DNA of 16,396 nt, from the NCBI GenBank assembly GCA_022572335.1, contig JACZWD010000034.1, positions 1 through 16,396 on the forward strand. The letters run 5' to 3'. A program made the position numbers and the translations under genes. The first letter of the stretch is position 1. The number at the start of each line of letters is the position of its first letter. A model generated the notes under the pieces. That model saw nothing but the letters and a program-made list of their open reading frames with translations, made no database searches and had not been told where the DNA came from. Of the stretch, positions 1-7,601 are shown piece after piece. Source of the stretch: Pseudomonadota bacterium (GTDB lineage Bacteria; Pseudomonadota; Alphaproteobacteria; Rhodospirillales; 2-02-FULL-58-16).

Positions 1-63
1 CGCCGCTTGTGATGCTCCAGCATCACGGCGCGCCGCGCTCCTAGCCGGAAACCTCGCAAGACC
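1..63. repeat. Terminal repeat copy A with hairpin
   Basis: These 63 bases are identical to the last 63 bases of the window. The copy opens with a stem-loop in which GTGATGCT pairs with AGCATCAC across two bases (about 9-26). A second part follows, containing the core CCGGAAACCTCGCAAGACC. Homology to the internal copy at about 9919-9986 continues past base 63 to roughly base 101. Over the best 36 bases (35-70 against 9919-9954) I count 33 identities. It is therefore one member of a dispersed intergenic repeat family, and not only an assembly overlap. Its minus strand can be read as a short Arg-rich peptide, but nothing suggests that it is translated. Confidence 0.85.
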
Positions 64-233
64 GTCGTATAGCGTACGAATCTCTGAGACAGGACACTAG
101 GACCCTCTACCATAATAGCCGCGGGCGGCGCCGGCGCCCTGCCGTCCGCATCGACGGGAAACCGGAAAACTCGGGTATCGCGTGTGTTCTTAATCATGCA
201 TGATCACAAGCAACAAAGCGCGGAGACGTGCAC
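64..233. other. Leader region upstream of the moxR operon
   Basis: This stretch holds no gene. Its left part (to about base 101) is the tail of the terminal repeat. At 129-140 there is a self-complementary GGCGCCGGCGCC. At 193-204 there is a perfect 12-bp palindrome, ATCATGCATGAT, about 30 bases upstream of the first gene, where an operator could lie. I see no convincing -35/-10 pair. The operon promoter should be here because the nearest upstream sequence is repeat DNA. Confidence 0.4.
193..204. promoter_or_regulatory. 12-bp perfect palindrome upstream of the moxR operon
   Basis: The sequence ATCATGCATGAT is perfectly self-complementary. It sits in an otherwise unstructured stretch about 30 bases before the GTG start of the MoxR ATPase gene. 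Size and position fit a dimeric repressor or activator site, but I do not recognise the motif and no second copy is evident upstream of other genes in the window. Confidence 0.25.
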
Positions 234-1250
234 GTGAAAGCCACGGCCAAAGATAATGCGAATTTAGACAGGTCCACGCAACTCGTCGACGCCATCGAAG
301 ACCTGGGGCGGCAGATCGCGGCCGCCCGCGACGGAATCGGCCGGGTGATCTTCGGCCAGGCCCAGGTCATCGAGGAGACCCTGATTACCCTGCTGGCGGG
401 CGGTCACCTTCTGCTCATCGGGGTGCCCGGTTTGGGCAAGACGCTCCTGGTCGAAACCCTGGGCGAGGTCTTCGGCCTCGTCGCCAGGCGGGTGCAGTTC
501 ACCCCGGACCTCATGCCCGCCGACATCCTGGGCTCCGAGGTGCTGGAGGAATCGGAGACCGGGAGGCGGTCTTTCCGCTTCATCAAGGGGCCGGTGTTTT
601 GCCAGCTTCTGCTCGCCGACGAGATCAACCGGGCCAGCCCGCGCACCCAGTCGGCCCTGTTGCAGGCCATGCAGGAACACCGTATCTCCATGGCCGGCCA
701 GTATCACGCGCTTCCCATCCCGTTCCACGTGCTGGCGACCCAGAATCCCCTGGAGCTGGAGGGCACGTACCCGCTGCCCGAGGCCCAGCTCGACCGTTTC
801 TTCATGCAGGTGGACATCGAGCACCCGGACCTGGACGCCGAACGGCAGATCATGGTCGCCACCACCGGCGCCACCGAGCAAAAGCCCGAACAGGTGATGG
901 ATGCCGAGGAGCTTATCCAGGCACAGCGGCTGCTCCGTCATGTGCCCGTGGGCGAGAGCGTGGCCGAGGCCATCTTAGCGCTGGTGCGCTCCGGGCGGCC
1001 GCAATCCAGTCCCCTGCCCGAGGTGCGGAATCACGTCTTCTGGGGGCCGGGGCCGCGGGCCAGCCAGGCGCTCATGCTGGCGGTGCGCGCCCGCGCCGTG
1101 ATCGAGGGGCGCCTGGCGCCGTCCATCGACGACGTCCTCGCCCTCGCCCATCCCATCCTGCGCCACCGCATGGCCCTCACCTTCGCCGCCCAGGCCGAGG
1201 GCGTCCAGATTGGCCACGTCATCGACCGGCTGTGCGAGGGCATCGCCTGA
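234..1250 (+). CDS. MoxR-family AAA+ ATPase
   Basis: MoxR-type AAA+ ATPase, the presumed chaperone of this operon. Members hydrolyse ATP to remodel or mature partner proteins, usually together with vWA-domain proteins encoded next door. Counting from the GTG at 228, the Walker A GVPGLGKT is at residues 65-72 and the Walker B LLLADE at 127-132. Sensor 1 is the ATQNP motif (Asn173), and EAQLDRF carries the candidate arginine finger Arg190. Length (about 338-340 aa) is normal for the family. I chose the GTG at 234 because GGAG at 222-225 then has a spacing of 8; the alternative GTG at 228 leaves only 2 bases. It is followed 15 bp later by the DUF58 gene, the standard partner. The assignment is firm, but the client protein is unknown. 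Confidence 0.93.
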   Translation: MKATAKDNANLDRSTQLVDAIEDLGRQIAAARDGIGRVIFGQAQVIEETLITLLAGGHLLLIGVPGLGKTLLVETLGEVFGLVARRVQFTPDLMPADILGSEVLEESETGRRSFRFIKGPVFCQLLLADEINRASPRTQSALLQAMQEHRISMAGQYHALPIPFHVLATQNPLELEGTYPLPEAQLDRFFMQVDIEHPDLDAERQIMVATTGATEQKPEQVMDAEELIQAQRLLRHVPVGESVAEAILALVRSGRPQSSPLPEVRNHVFWGPGPRASQALMLAVRARAVIEGRLAPSIDDVLALAHPILRHRMALTFAAQAEGVQIGHVIDRLCEGIA

Positions 1251-1265
1251 GAAGGCGCCGGTACC

Positions 1266-2213
1266 ATGGCGCCGCCGCGGCCCGACATTCACCGCAAGGC
1301 AGAAGATTTGGCGGCCGGACTGCCGCCCCTTCTGGTCGCCGCAGAGCGGGTGGCGAGCACGGTATCCCAGGGCGTCCACGGCCGCCGCCGGGTCGGTCAG
1401 GGCGAGACGTTCTGGCAGTTCCGCCGGTACCAGCCCGGGGATTCCACCCAGCTCATCGACTGGCGCCAGTCGGCCAAGTCCCAGCCCCTTTACGTCCGCG
1501 AAACCGAGTGGGAGGCGGCGCAAAGCGTGTGGCTGTGGCGGGACGCGTCGCCGTCCATGCACTACCGCTCGACGGACGCGCTGCCGACCAAGGCCGAACG
1601 GGCCGACCTTCTGCTGCTCGCCCTGGCGTCCCTCCTGGTGCGCGGCGGAGAACACGTGGCCCTGCTCGGCACCGGCAGGGCGCCGGCGGCGGGCCGGGCG
1701 GCGCTGAACCGCCTGGCGACCGTACTCCACGAAGAGGTGGGCCCGCTCGCGGCCATGGTCGACGAGGGAGCGGGATCCCGGGCCGCCTTGATCCGGGACG
1801 GCACGGCCGACGAGCAGAATTTGCCCGGGTTCGAGATTCTGCCCCGCTACGCGCGCCTGGTCGTGATCGGCGATTTCCTGTCCCCGTTGGAAGACGTCAA
1901 GTCGGCCGTCGGCGCCTTTGCCAGCCGCGGCGTGCGCGGCCACATGGTGCAGGTACTCGACCCGGCGGAGGAGACGCTTCCGTTCTCGGGCCGGGTCCGC
2001 TTCGAGGGGCTTGAGAACGAGGGCGACGTCCTGGTCGGCAAGGCGGAGGCGATCCGCAAGGACTACCGCGCCACCATGACCAACCACCGCCGGGGGCTGC
2101 AGGCCCTGGCGCGCTCGGCGGGGTGGACCTTCGCCGCCCACCACACGGACCGGCCGCCGGCGATGGCATTGCTTGCCCTGTTCCTGGTGTTGTCCGAGAC
2201 GGCAAAGGAATAA
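1266..2213 (+). CDS. DUF58 (vWA-like) protein, MoxR partner
   Basis: A 315-aa DUF58 protein, the usual second gene of MoxR operons. The DUF58 signature runs over residues 50-84 and includes FRRYQPGD, IDWRQSAK and LYVRETE. It is followed by a well-kept metal-ion-dependent adhesion site of DxSxS type (Asp93, Ser95, Ser97), so a bound divalent cation is plausible. The only clearly hydrophobic segment is near the C-terminus (MALLALFLVL), so it may be soluble or peripherally attached to the membrane. The ATG at 1266 has a modest AAGG upstream at a spacing of 10. It lies 15 bp after the ATPase gene and ends 4 bp before the next start, so co-transcription and probably translational coupling are expected. 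The biochemical role of DUF58 proteins is not established. Confidence 0.92.
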   Translation: MAPPRPDIHRKAEDLAAGLPPLLVAAERVASTVSQGVHGRRRVGQGETFWQFRRYQPGDSTQLIDWRQSAKSQPLYVRETEWEAAQSVWLWRDASPSMHYRSTDALPTKAERADLLLLALASLLVRGGEHVALLGTGRAPAAGRAALNRLATVLHEEVGPLAAMVDEGAGSRAALIRDGTADEQNLPGFEILPRYARLVVIGDFLSPLEDVKSAVGAFASRGVRGHMVQVLDPAEETLPFSGRVRFEGLENEGDVLVGKAEAIRKDYRATMTNHRRGLQALARSAGWTFAAHHTDRPPAMALLALFLVLSETAKE

Positions 2214-2217
2214 AAGA

Positions 2218-4923
2218 GTGCTGACGCTCGGCCCCATTTCCTTCGCCGCGCCGTGGGCCCTGGCCGCGTTCCTTGTGCTGCCGGTGCTTTGGTGGCTGCT
2301 CAGGGTCACGCCGCCGCAGCCGGTTCGCATCGCCTTCCCGCCGGTGCGCCTGCTGTTCGGCCTGACATCGCGGGAGGAAACCCCGGCCAAGTCGCCCCCG
2401 TGGCTGTTGATCCTGCGCATGGCGCTGGTCATCGCGGTCATCTTAGGCGCCGCCCATCCGCTGCTCAATGCCACCCAGGGCCTGCGCGGCGACGGGCCTT
2501 TGGTCCTGGTTATCGACGACGGCTGGGCCGCGGCCCGCAACTGGACGGGACGCCGCGAGATGCTGGCCGGCCTCATCGACCGCGCCGAGCGCGACGAACG
2601 TGCCGTGATCATCGTCACCACGGCGCCCGCCGAGACAAGCGCTTTCAGTCCACACGCCCGGATGCTTGGCGCCGGCGAGGCGCGGACGGTCATCGAGGCC
2701 CTGCAGCCCAAACCGTGGCCGACCGACCGCGCGGCGGCGCAGGAGCGCCTGAGCCGCCTCGCCATTCCCCAGCCCGGGCCGGTGATGTGGTTGAGCGACG
2801 GGCTGGAGGACGGGGACACGGCGGCGTTCGTGGCGGCGCTGAGGCGCCTGGGCACGGTCACGGTGGTCACCGATCCGCCCGAAAGGCTGGCCATGGCGCT
2901 GCGCCCGCCCATCGCCGAGGGGGATGCCTTGAACATTGGCGCCGTCAGGGCGGCGGCGGGCGGCGCCACCCGGCGATGGGTGCGGGCGCTGGGCGAGGAC
3001 GGCCGGCTGCTGGCGCGCCAGGCGCTGCACTTCGCCGACGGCGAGCGCCGGGCGGAGACGGCCCTCACCCTGCCCGCGGAACTGAGGAACCGTCTCGCCC
3101 GCCTGGAGATCGAAAACGAAAACACGGCCGGGGCCGTGGTGCTGATGGACGAGCGGTGGCGCCGCCGCCCGGTGGGCTTGGTCACGGGCGAAGGGACCAT
3201 CGCCGATCAGCCCCTTTTGAGCGACCTGTACTACCTGGACCGGGCCCTCGAGCCCTTTACCGAGGTGCGCCGCGGCACCGTCGCGGAGCTCCTGCGGCGC
3301 GAGCTGGCGGTCCTCGTGCTGGTCGATCCCGGCCGGCTGGACAGCCAGTCCCGGCGGACGCTGGAACGGTGGATCGAGGTCGGCGGCGTGGCCGTGCGCT
3401 TCGCCGGACCACGCCTGGCCCAGGACCCCGAGGTGCTGCTGCCGGTGCGCCTGCGCGCCGGTGACCGGGTGATAGGGGGCACCATGTCCTGGGACAAGCC
3501 GGCCACATTGGCGGCGTTCGACGACGGCAGCCCGTTTTACGGCCTGGCCATACCCGCCGACGTCACCATCCAGCGCCAGGTCCTGGCACAGCCCGCTCTC
3601 GACCTCGGCGACAGGACCTGGGCCCGCCTCAGCGACGGGACGCCCCTGGTGACCGCCGAGAAGCGGGGAAAGGGCTGGCTGGTCCTGGTGCACACCACCG
3701 GCAACACGGCCTGGTCAAACCTGCCCCTGTCCGGGTTGTTCGTGGAGATGTTGCGGCGCCTCGTGGCGTTGAGCCAGGGCGTGGTGGCGACCCAGGGCGC
3801 GGCGCCCTTGGCGCCATTGGACGTGCTCGACGGCTTCGGGCGGCTCGGGCCGGCGCCGGCGAGCGCCCTGGCCATCGCCGGGAGCGCTTTCGAGAGCACG
3901 GCCGCGGCGCCGGAACACCCGCCAGGGTACTACGGGGACAAGACGGCGCGGCGGGCGCTGAACCTGACCGCCAATCTCTCCGATGTGCGTTCCCTGGCGC
4001 CCGCGCTCTCCGGCGTTGCCCGCGCCGCTTACGGCCGGGCCTCCGAGGTCGACCTGAGGGCGTGGTTGTTGGGCGCCGCCCTGCTGCTGGCGGTCGTCGA
4101 CCTGGCGGTCAGCCTTGTCCTGCGCGGATTGCTGCGCCCGGGCGCCGCCGCGGGCATGGTGTTGGCGGTGCTGGCGGCCCCCGGCACGGCCGCGGCGCAG
4201 GCGGCGGACGATGTCGCGCCCCCCGCCAGCCTGACGACGCGCCTGGGCTACGTGCTCACCGGCGATGCACAGGTGGACGAGACCTCCGGCGCCGGGTTGC
4301 GGGGCCTCGGCGTCATCGTCAGACGGCGCACGGCGGCCGAACTCGGTGAGCCGGTCGCCGTCGATCCGGAAACCGACGAACTGGTCTTTTTCCCGCTGCT
4401 CTACTGGCCGATAACGCCCGGCCAGCCGCCGCTCTCGGCCCCGGCCGCGGACAAGGTGAACGCGTATTTGCGCAATGGCGGCACCATCCTGTTCGACACC
4501 CACGAGAGGGCCGGCGGGACGCAGGCGGATGTGTTGCGGCGGTCCGGTGTCTTGAACAGGCTGGTCCGGCAGCTCGACATCCCGCCGCTGGTGCCGGTGG
4601 CGCCGGACCACGTGCTGACCCGGTCCTTTTACCTGATGCGGTCCTTTCCGGGGCGCTGGGCCGGCGGCACGGTGTGGGTCGAACGCACCGGCGAACGCAT
4701 CAACGACGGGGTGTCTCCGGTCATCGTCGGCGGCCACGACTGGGCCGCCGCGTGGGCCATGGATGAGGCGCAGCGGCCGCTTTTCGCCGTCGTCCCGGGG
4801 GGCGAACGGCAACGCGAGATGGCCTACCGCTTCGGCATCAACCTGGTGATGTATACGCTGACCGGGAACTACAAGTCCGACCAGGTCCACCTGCCGGCGA
4901 TCCTGAAGAGGCTTACCCAATGA
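2218..4923 (+). CDS. BatA-like N-terminal / DUF4159 membrane protein
   Basis: A 901-aa membrane protein. Residues 1-85 resemble the N-terminal double-TM domain of BatA proteins (TMs about 8-29 and 62-83). A vWA-like domain follows from about 95. Its first MIDAS element is degenerate: the site reads IDDGWAA where DxSxS is expected, although SDG is kept at 193-195. A long periplasm-type region leads to two further hydrophobic segments (about 616-637 and 643-660). The second looks like a signal peptide, with a small-residue AAAQA end. The C-terminal 240 residues are a DUF4159 domain (for example LTTRLGYVLTGD and YLRNGGTILFDT). I chose the GTG at 2218 because AAAGGA sits 8 bases upstream and the BatA domain begins there; the in-frame ATG at 2173 would overlap the DUF58 gene. 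Its stop overlaps the next start as ATGA. Role inferred: envelope partner of the MoxR ATPase. Confidence 0.88.
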   Translation: MLTLGPISFAAPWALAAFLVLPVLWWLLRVTPPQPVRIAFPPVRLLFGLTSREETPAKSPPWLLILRMALVIAVILGAAHPLLNATQGLRGDGPLVLVIDDGWAAARNWTGRREMLAGLIDRAERDERAVIIVTTAPAETSAFSPHARMLGAGEARTVIEALQPKPWPTDRAAAQERLSRLAIPQPGPVMWLSDGLEDGDTAAFVAALRRLGTVTVVTDPPERLAMALRPPIAEGDALNIGAVRAAAGGATRRWVRALGEDGRLLARQALHFADGERRAETALTLPAELRNRLARLEIENENTAGAVVLMDERWRRRPVGLVTGEGTIADQPLLSDLYYLDRALEPFTEVRRGTVAELLRRELAVLVLVDPGRLDSQSRRTLERWIEVGGVAVRFAGPRLAQDPEVLLPVRLRAGDRVIGGTMSWDKPATLAAFDDGSPFYGLAIPADVTIQRQVLAQPALDLGDRTWARLSDGTPLVTAEKRGKGWLVLVHTTGNTAWSNLPLSGLFVEMLRRLVALSQGVVATQGAAPLAPLDVLDGFGRLGPAPASALAIAGSAFESTAAAPEHPPGYYGDKTARRALNLTANLSDVRSLAPALSGVARAAYGRASEVDLRAWLLGAALLLAVVDLAVSLVLRGLLRPGAAAGMVLAVLAAPGTAAAQAADDVAPPASLTTRLGYVLTGDAQVDETSGAGLRGLGVIVRRRTAAELGEPVAVDPETDELVFFPLLYWPITPGQPPLSAPAADKVNAYLRNGGTILFDTHERAGGTQADVLRRSGVLNRLVRQLDIPPLVPVAPDHVLTRSFYLMRSFPGRWAGGTVWVERTGERINDGVSPVIVGGHDWAAAWAMDEAQRPLFAVVPGGERQREMAYRFGINLVMYTLTGNYKSDQVHLPAILKRLTQ

Positions 4924-6995
4924 GCAACGGCCTCGGCTTCGCCCCGCTTCTCCCGTGGGCGGCCATCGCCCTGCTCGGGGTCCCGGCGGCGGTGCTTCTC
5001 GCCGTCGCCGCCGTGCGCGGCGGGCGGGGCGTGGGCTTGCGCGCCGCCGCCCTGGCCGTTCTGGTGCTGGCTCTGATCAATCCGCGCGCGGTGCGCGAGA
5101 ACCGCGAGCCCCGGCCGGACGTGGCCGTGGTCGTGGTCGACCAATCGGACAGCCAGGCGGTGGGCGAGCGCGCGGCGCAACGCGAAGCGGCGCTGGACGC
5201 CGTGCGCGCGGCGCTTTCGCGTTTCGACGATCTGGAGCTGAGGATCGTCCGCACGGGCGGCGCCGGCGCCGGCGACGCCGAGCGCGGCACCCGCCTGTTC
5301 GACGCCCTCGCCCAGACCCTGGCCCAGATCCCCCGCCAGCGCTTCGCCGGCGCCATCCTGATCACCGACGGGCAGGTCCACGACGTTCCCGCCGATCCGG
5401 CGGCGCTGCCGGCCGGGCCGCTGCACGTGCTGCTGACCGGGGCGCGCGGCGAGAAGGACCGCCGCCTGGTCATCGAGAAGGCGCCCAGTTACGGCATCGT
5501 CGGCAAGGACATCGCTGTCGCCTACCGCATCGAGGACCACGACGCCCGCCAGGGGACCGGGGTCAGGCGGAAGATGGCGCGGGTCAGCCTGCGCCGCGAC
5601 GGCGTCGAGATGGAGTCCGTCCTCGTCCCCGTCGGCAGGAGCGAGCGGTTCTCGTTCGTCCTCGAGCACGCCGGCCCGACGGTCCTCGAGCTGGAGGTGT
5701 CAACGGTCCCGGACGAGCTTTCGGCCCTGAACAACCGGGCGGTGGTCAACATCAACGGCGTGCGCGACCGGCTCAGGGTTCTGCTGATCTCCGGGCAGCC
5801 CCATGCGGGCGAGCGCACGTGGCGCAACCTGCTCAAGTCGGACCCCTCGGTGGACCTGGTTCACTTCACCATCCTGCGCCCGCCGGAGAAGGACGACTTC
5901 ACGCCGCTGAACGAGCTCGCCCTGATCGTCTTCCCGGTCCAGGAACTGTTCGAGATCAAGCTCAAGGAGTTCGACCTCATCGTGTTCGACCGCTACGTGC
6001 TGCGCGACGTGGTGCCGCCGTCGTATTTGCGCAACATCGCGGAATACCTGCGCCGCGGCGGCGCCATCCTGTTCGCCGTGGGGCCCGAGTTCGCCGGCCT
6101 GCGCAGCCTTTTCCAGAGCCCCCTGGGCGCGGTGATGCCGGCCAAGCCGACGGGCCGGGTGCTGGAGCGGGGCTTCGTGCCGGCGCTCACCGACGTCGGG
6201 CGCCGCCATCCGGTGACCGCCGTCCTGGTCGACGGCAAGGCGGATACTCCGAAGTGGGGCCGCTGGTTCCGCCAGGTGGAGGCGGTTCCCGGCAGCGGCG
6301 TCGTGCTCATGCAGGGCCTGGACGAAAGACCGTTGCTGATCCTGGACCGGGTCGGCAAGGGGCGCATCGCCCAGTTGATGAGCGACCACATCTGGCTGTG
6401 GGCCCGCGGCTTCGAGGGCGGCGGCCCCCAAGGCGAGCTCCTGCGCCGGCTCGCCCACTGGCTGATGAAGGAGCCGGACCTGGAGGAGGAGGGCCTGCGC
6501 GGCCGCATCCGGGACGGCCGCCTGGTCATCGAACGGCGCAGCCTGAGCCCGGGCCGTCCGCGGGTGACGGTGACCGCGCCTTCGGGCGCGACCCGGACGG
6601 TGGAATTGCGGGCGGCCGGCGGCGGACTCTCCAAGGCCACGGTGGAGACCGGCGAAACCGGCCTGTACCGGCTCGAGGACGGCACGAATACGGTGCTCGT
6701 GGCCTCCGGCGCGGTAAATCCCGTCGAGCTGTCGGACCTGCGGGCGACGGCGGAACGCCTGGCCCCCGTGGCCAAGGCGACCGGCGGCGGCATCGCCTGG
6801 ATCGCCGACGGCGTCCCCGACCTGCGGCGCACCCGGCCGGGCCGCACCGCGTCGGGCCGCGGCTGGATGGGCTTCACCCGCAACGGCTCGTACGTGGTCA
6901 CCGGCGTCACCCAGGTGTCCCTGCTGCCGGGAGTCCTGGTCCTCGTCCTCGTCGTCGGCGCCATGATGGCGGCGTGGTATCGCGAGGGCCGGTAA
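4920..6995 (+). CDS. vWA / GATase1-like membrane protein
   Basis: A 691-aa membrane protein translated from an ATG that overlaps the stop of the previous gene (ATGA), implying translational coupling. Two N-terminal TM segments (about 10-32 and 40-54) precede a vWA-like domain with an intact MIDAS core (Asp74, Ser76, Ser78) and ITDG at 148-151. A middle region from about residue 287 (RVLLISGQPHAGE onward, then YLRRGGAILFAVGPE) resembles the GATase1-like fold found in putative glutamine amidotransferase membrane proteins. I see no obvious catalytic Cys-His-Glu triad, so enzyme activity is doubtful. A C-terminal TM (about 667-685) precedes a short basic tail. It closes the MoxR operon. Inferred role: an integral-membrane scaffold or client partner with its bulk in the periplasm. 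The precise function of this family is unknown. Confidence 0.85.
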   Translation: MSNGLGFAPLLPWAAIALLGVPAAVLLAVAAVRGGRGVGLRAAALAVLVLALINPRAVRENREPRPDVAVVVVDQSDSQAVGERAAQREAALDAVRAALSRFDDLELRIVRTGGAGAGDAERGTRLFDALAQTLAQIPRQRFAGAILITDGQVHDVPADPAALPAGPLHVLLTGARGEKDRRLVIEKAPSYGIVGKDIAVAYRIEDHDARQGTGVRRKMARVSLRRDGVEMESVLVPVGRSERFSFVLEHAGPTVLELEVSTVPDELSALNNRAVVNINGVRDRLRVLLISGQPHAGERTWRNLLKSDPSVDLVHFTILRPPEKDDFTPLNELALIVFPVQELFEIKLKEFDLIVFDRYVLRDVVPPSYLRNIAEYLRRGGAILFAVGPEFAGLRSLFQSPLGAVMPAKPTGRVLERGFVPALTDVGRRHPVTAVLVDGKADTPKWGRWFRQVEAVPGSGVVLMQGLDERPLLILDRVGKGRIAQLMSDHIWLWARGFEGGGPQGELLRRLAHWLMKEPDLEEEGLRGRIRDGRLVIERRSLSPGRPRVTVTAPSGATRTVELRAAGGGLSKATVETGETGLYRLEDGTNTVLVASGAVNPVELSDLRATAERLAPVAKATGGGIAWIADGVPDLRRTRPGRTASGRGWMGFTRNGSYVVTGVTQVSLLPGVLVLVLVVGAMMAAWYREGR

Positions 6996-7071
6996 GCAGG
7001 GCCGCGCCGGTGTGGAATCCGTCCCCCCTTTCTGCCAGCATGGGATGGCGCCCCGGTCGGGCGTGCTGGTG

Positions 7072-7090
7072 AACAGGGGCGTTCCCCGTT
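7072..7090 (+). promoter_or_regulatory. Stem-loop abutting the DoxX ribosome binding site
   Basis: GGGG at 7076-7079 pairs with CCCC at 7084-7087 across a 4-base loop. An outer AAC/GTT pair extends it with one bulged A. The stem ends one base before GGAGG at 7091-7095, the Shine-Dalgarno of the DoxX gene. No T-run follows, so it is not a normal terminator. It could insulate or tune translation start, but it may also be chance in GC-rich DNA. Confidence 0.25.
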
Positions 7091-7102
7091 GGAGGTACAG
7101 TC

Positions 7103-7573
7103 ATGGACGACGACCGGACGCCATCGGCCACTCTTTACGTTCCCGCCATGGCGGGCCTGTACGACGGACTTTCGGGGCTGGCCTACCCCTTTATCCGTGT
7201 CGTCACCGGCCTGTGGGCGATGCCCCACGGGGCGGGAAAGCTGTTCGGGTGGTTCGGTTTAAGCATCGAGGGCACCGCCGGCTTCTTCGCCAAGATCGGC
7301 CTCGAGCCGGCGGTGCCAATGGCCTACCTGGTGGGCGCCACCGAGTTCTTCGGCGGCCTGGCTCTGGTGATCGGCCTGTGGACCCGGCCGGCGGCGGCGG
7401 CGATGTTCGTCCTGATGTGCGTCGCCGCCTTCAAGGTCCACCTGGTCAACGGGTTCTTCTGGAACAAGGGCGGCTACGAGTACCCCCTGATGTGGGCCTG
7501 TCTGTGCATCGCCATCTTCATCCGCGGCGGCGGACGCCTGTCGCTGGACGCGAAGATCGGCCGGGAGTTCTGA
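7103..7573 (+). CDS. DoxX-family membrane protein
   Basis: A 156-aa integral membrane protein of the DoxX family. Four hydrophobic segments lie at about residues 25-45, 72-92, 96-114 and 127-141. Family-typical stretches are visible: RVVTGLWAMPHGAGKLFG, a Gly-rich turn before GFFAKIGLEP, and ATEFFGGLALVIGLWTRPAA. DoxX proteins are linked to electron transfer or redox and detoxification functions in some bacteria, but most have no proven activity. The ATG at 7103 has a strong GGAGG with a spacing of 7. It starts 107 bp after the MoxR operon, so it is probably separately controlled. It lies 28 bp upstream of the C69 hydrolase gene, with which it may be co-transcribed. Confidence 0.9.
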   Translation: MDDDRTPSATLYVPAMAGLYDGLSGLAYPFIRVVTGLWAMPHGAGKLFGWFGLSIEGTAGFFAKIGLEPAVPMAYLVGATEFFGGLALVIGLWTRPAAAAMFVLMCVAAFKVHLVNGFFWNKGGYEYPLMWACLCIAIFIRGGGRLSLDAKIGREF

Positions 7574-7601
7574 GCCGGAGACTCCGGCAGGGGAAAGACC
7601 A

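Noticed and set aside
975..3200. Very long open frame on the minus strand across the DUF58 and DUF4159 genes
   Set aside because: It lies antisense to well-supported genes, is Arg/Pro/Ser-rich with no domain, and arises from the high GC content that removes stop codons.
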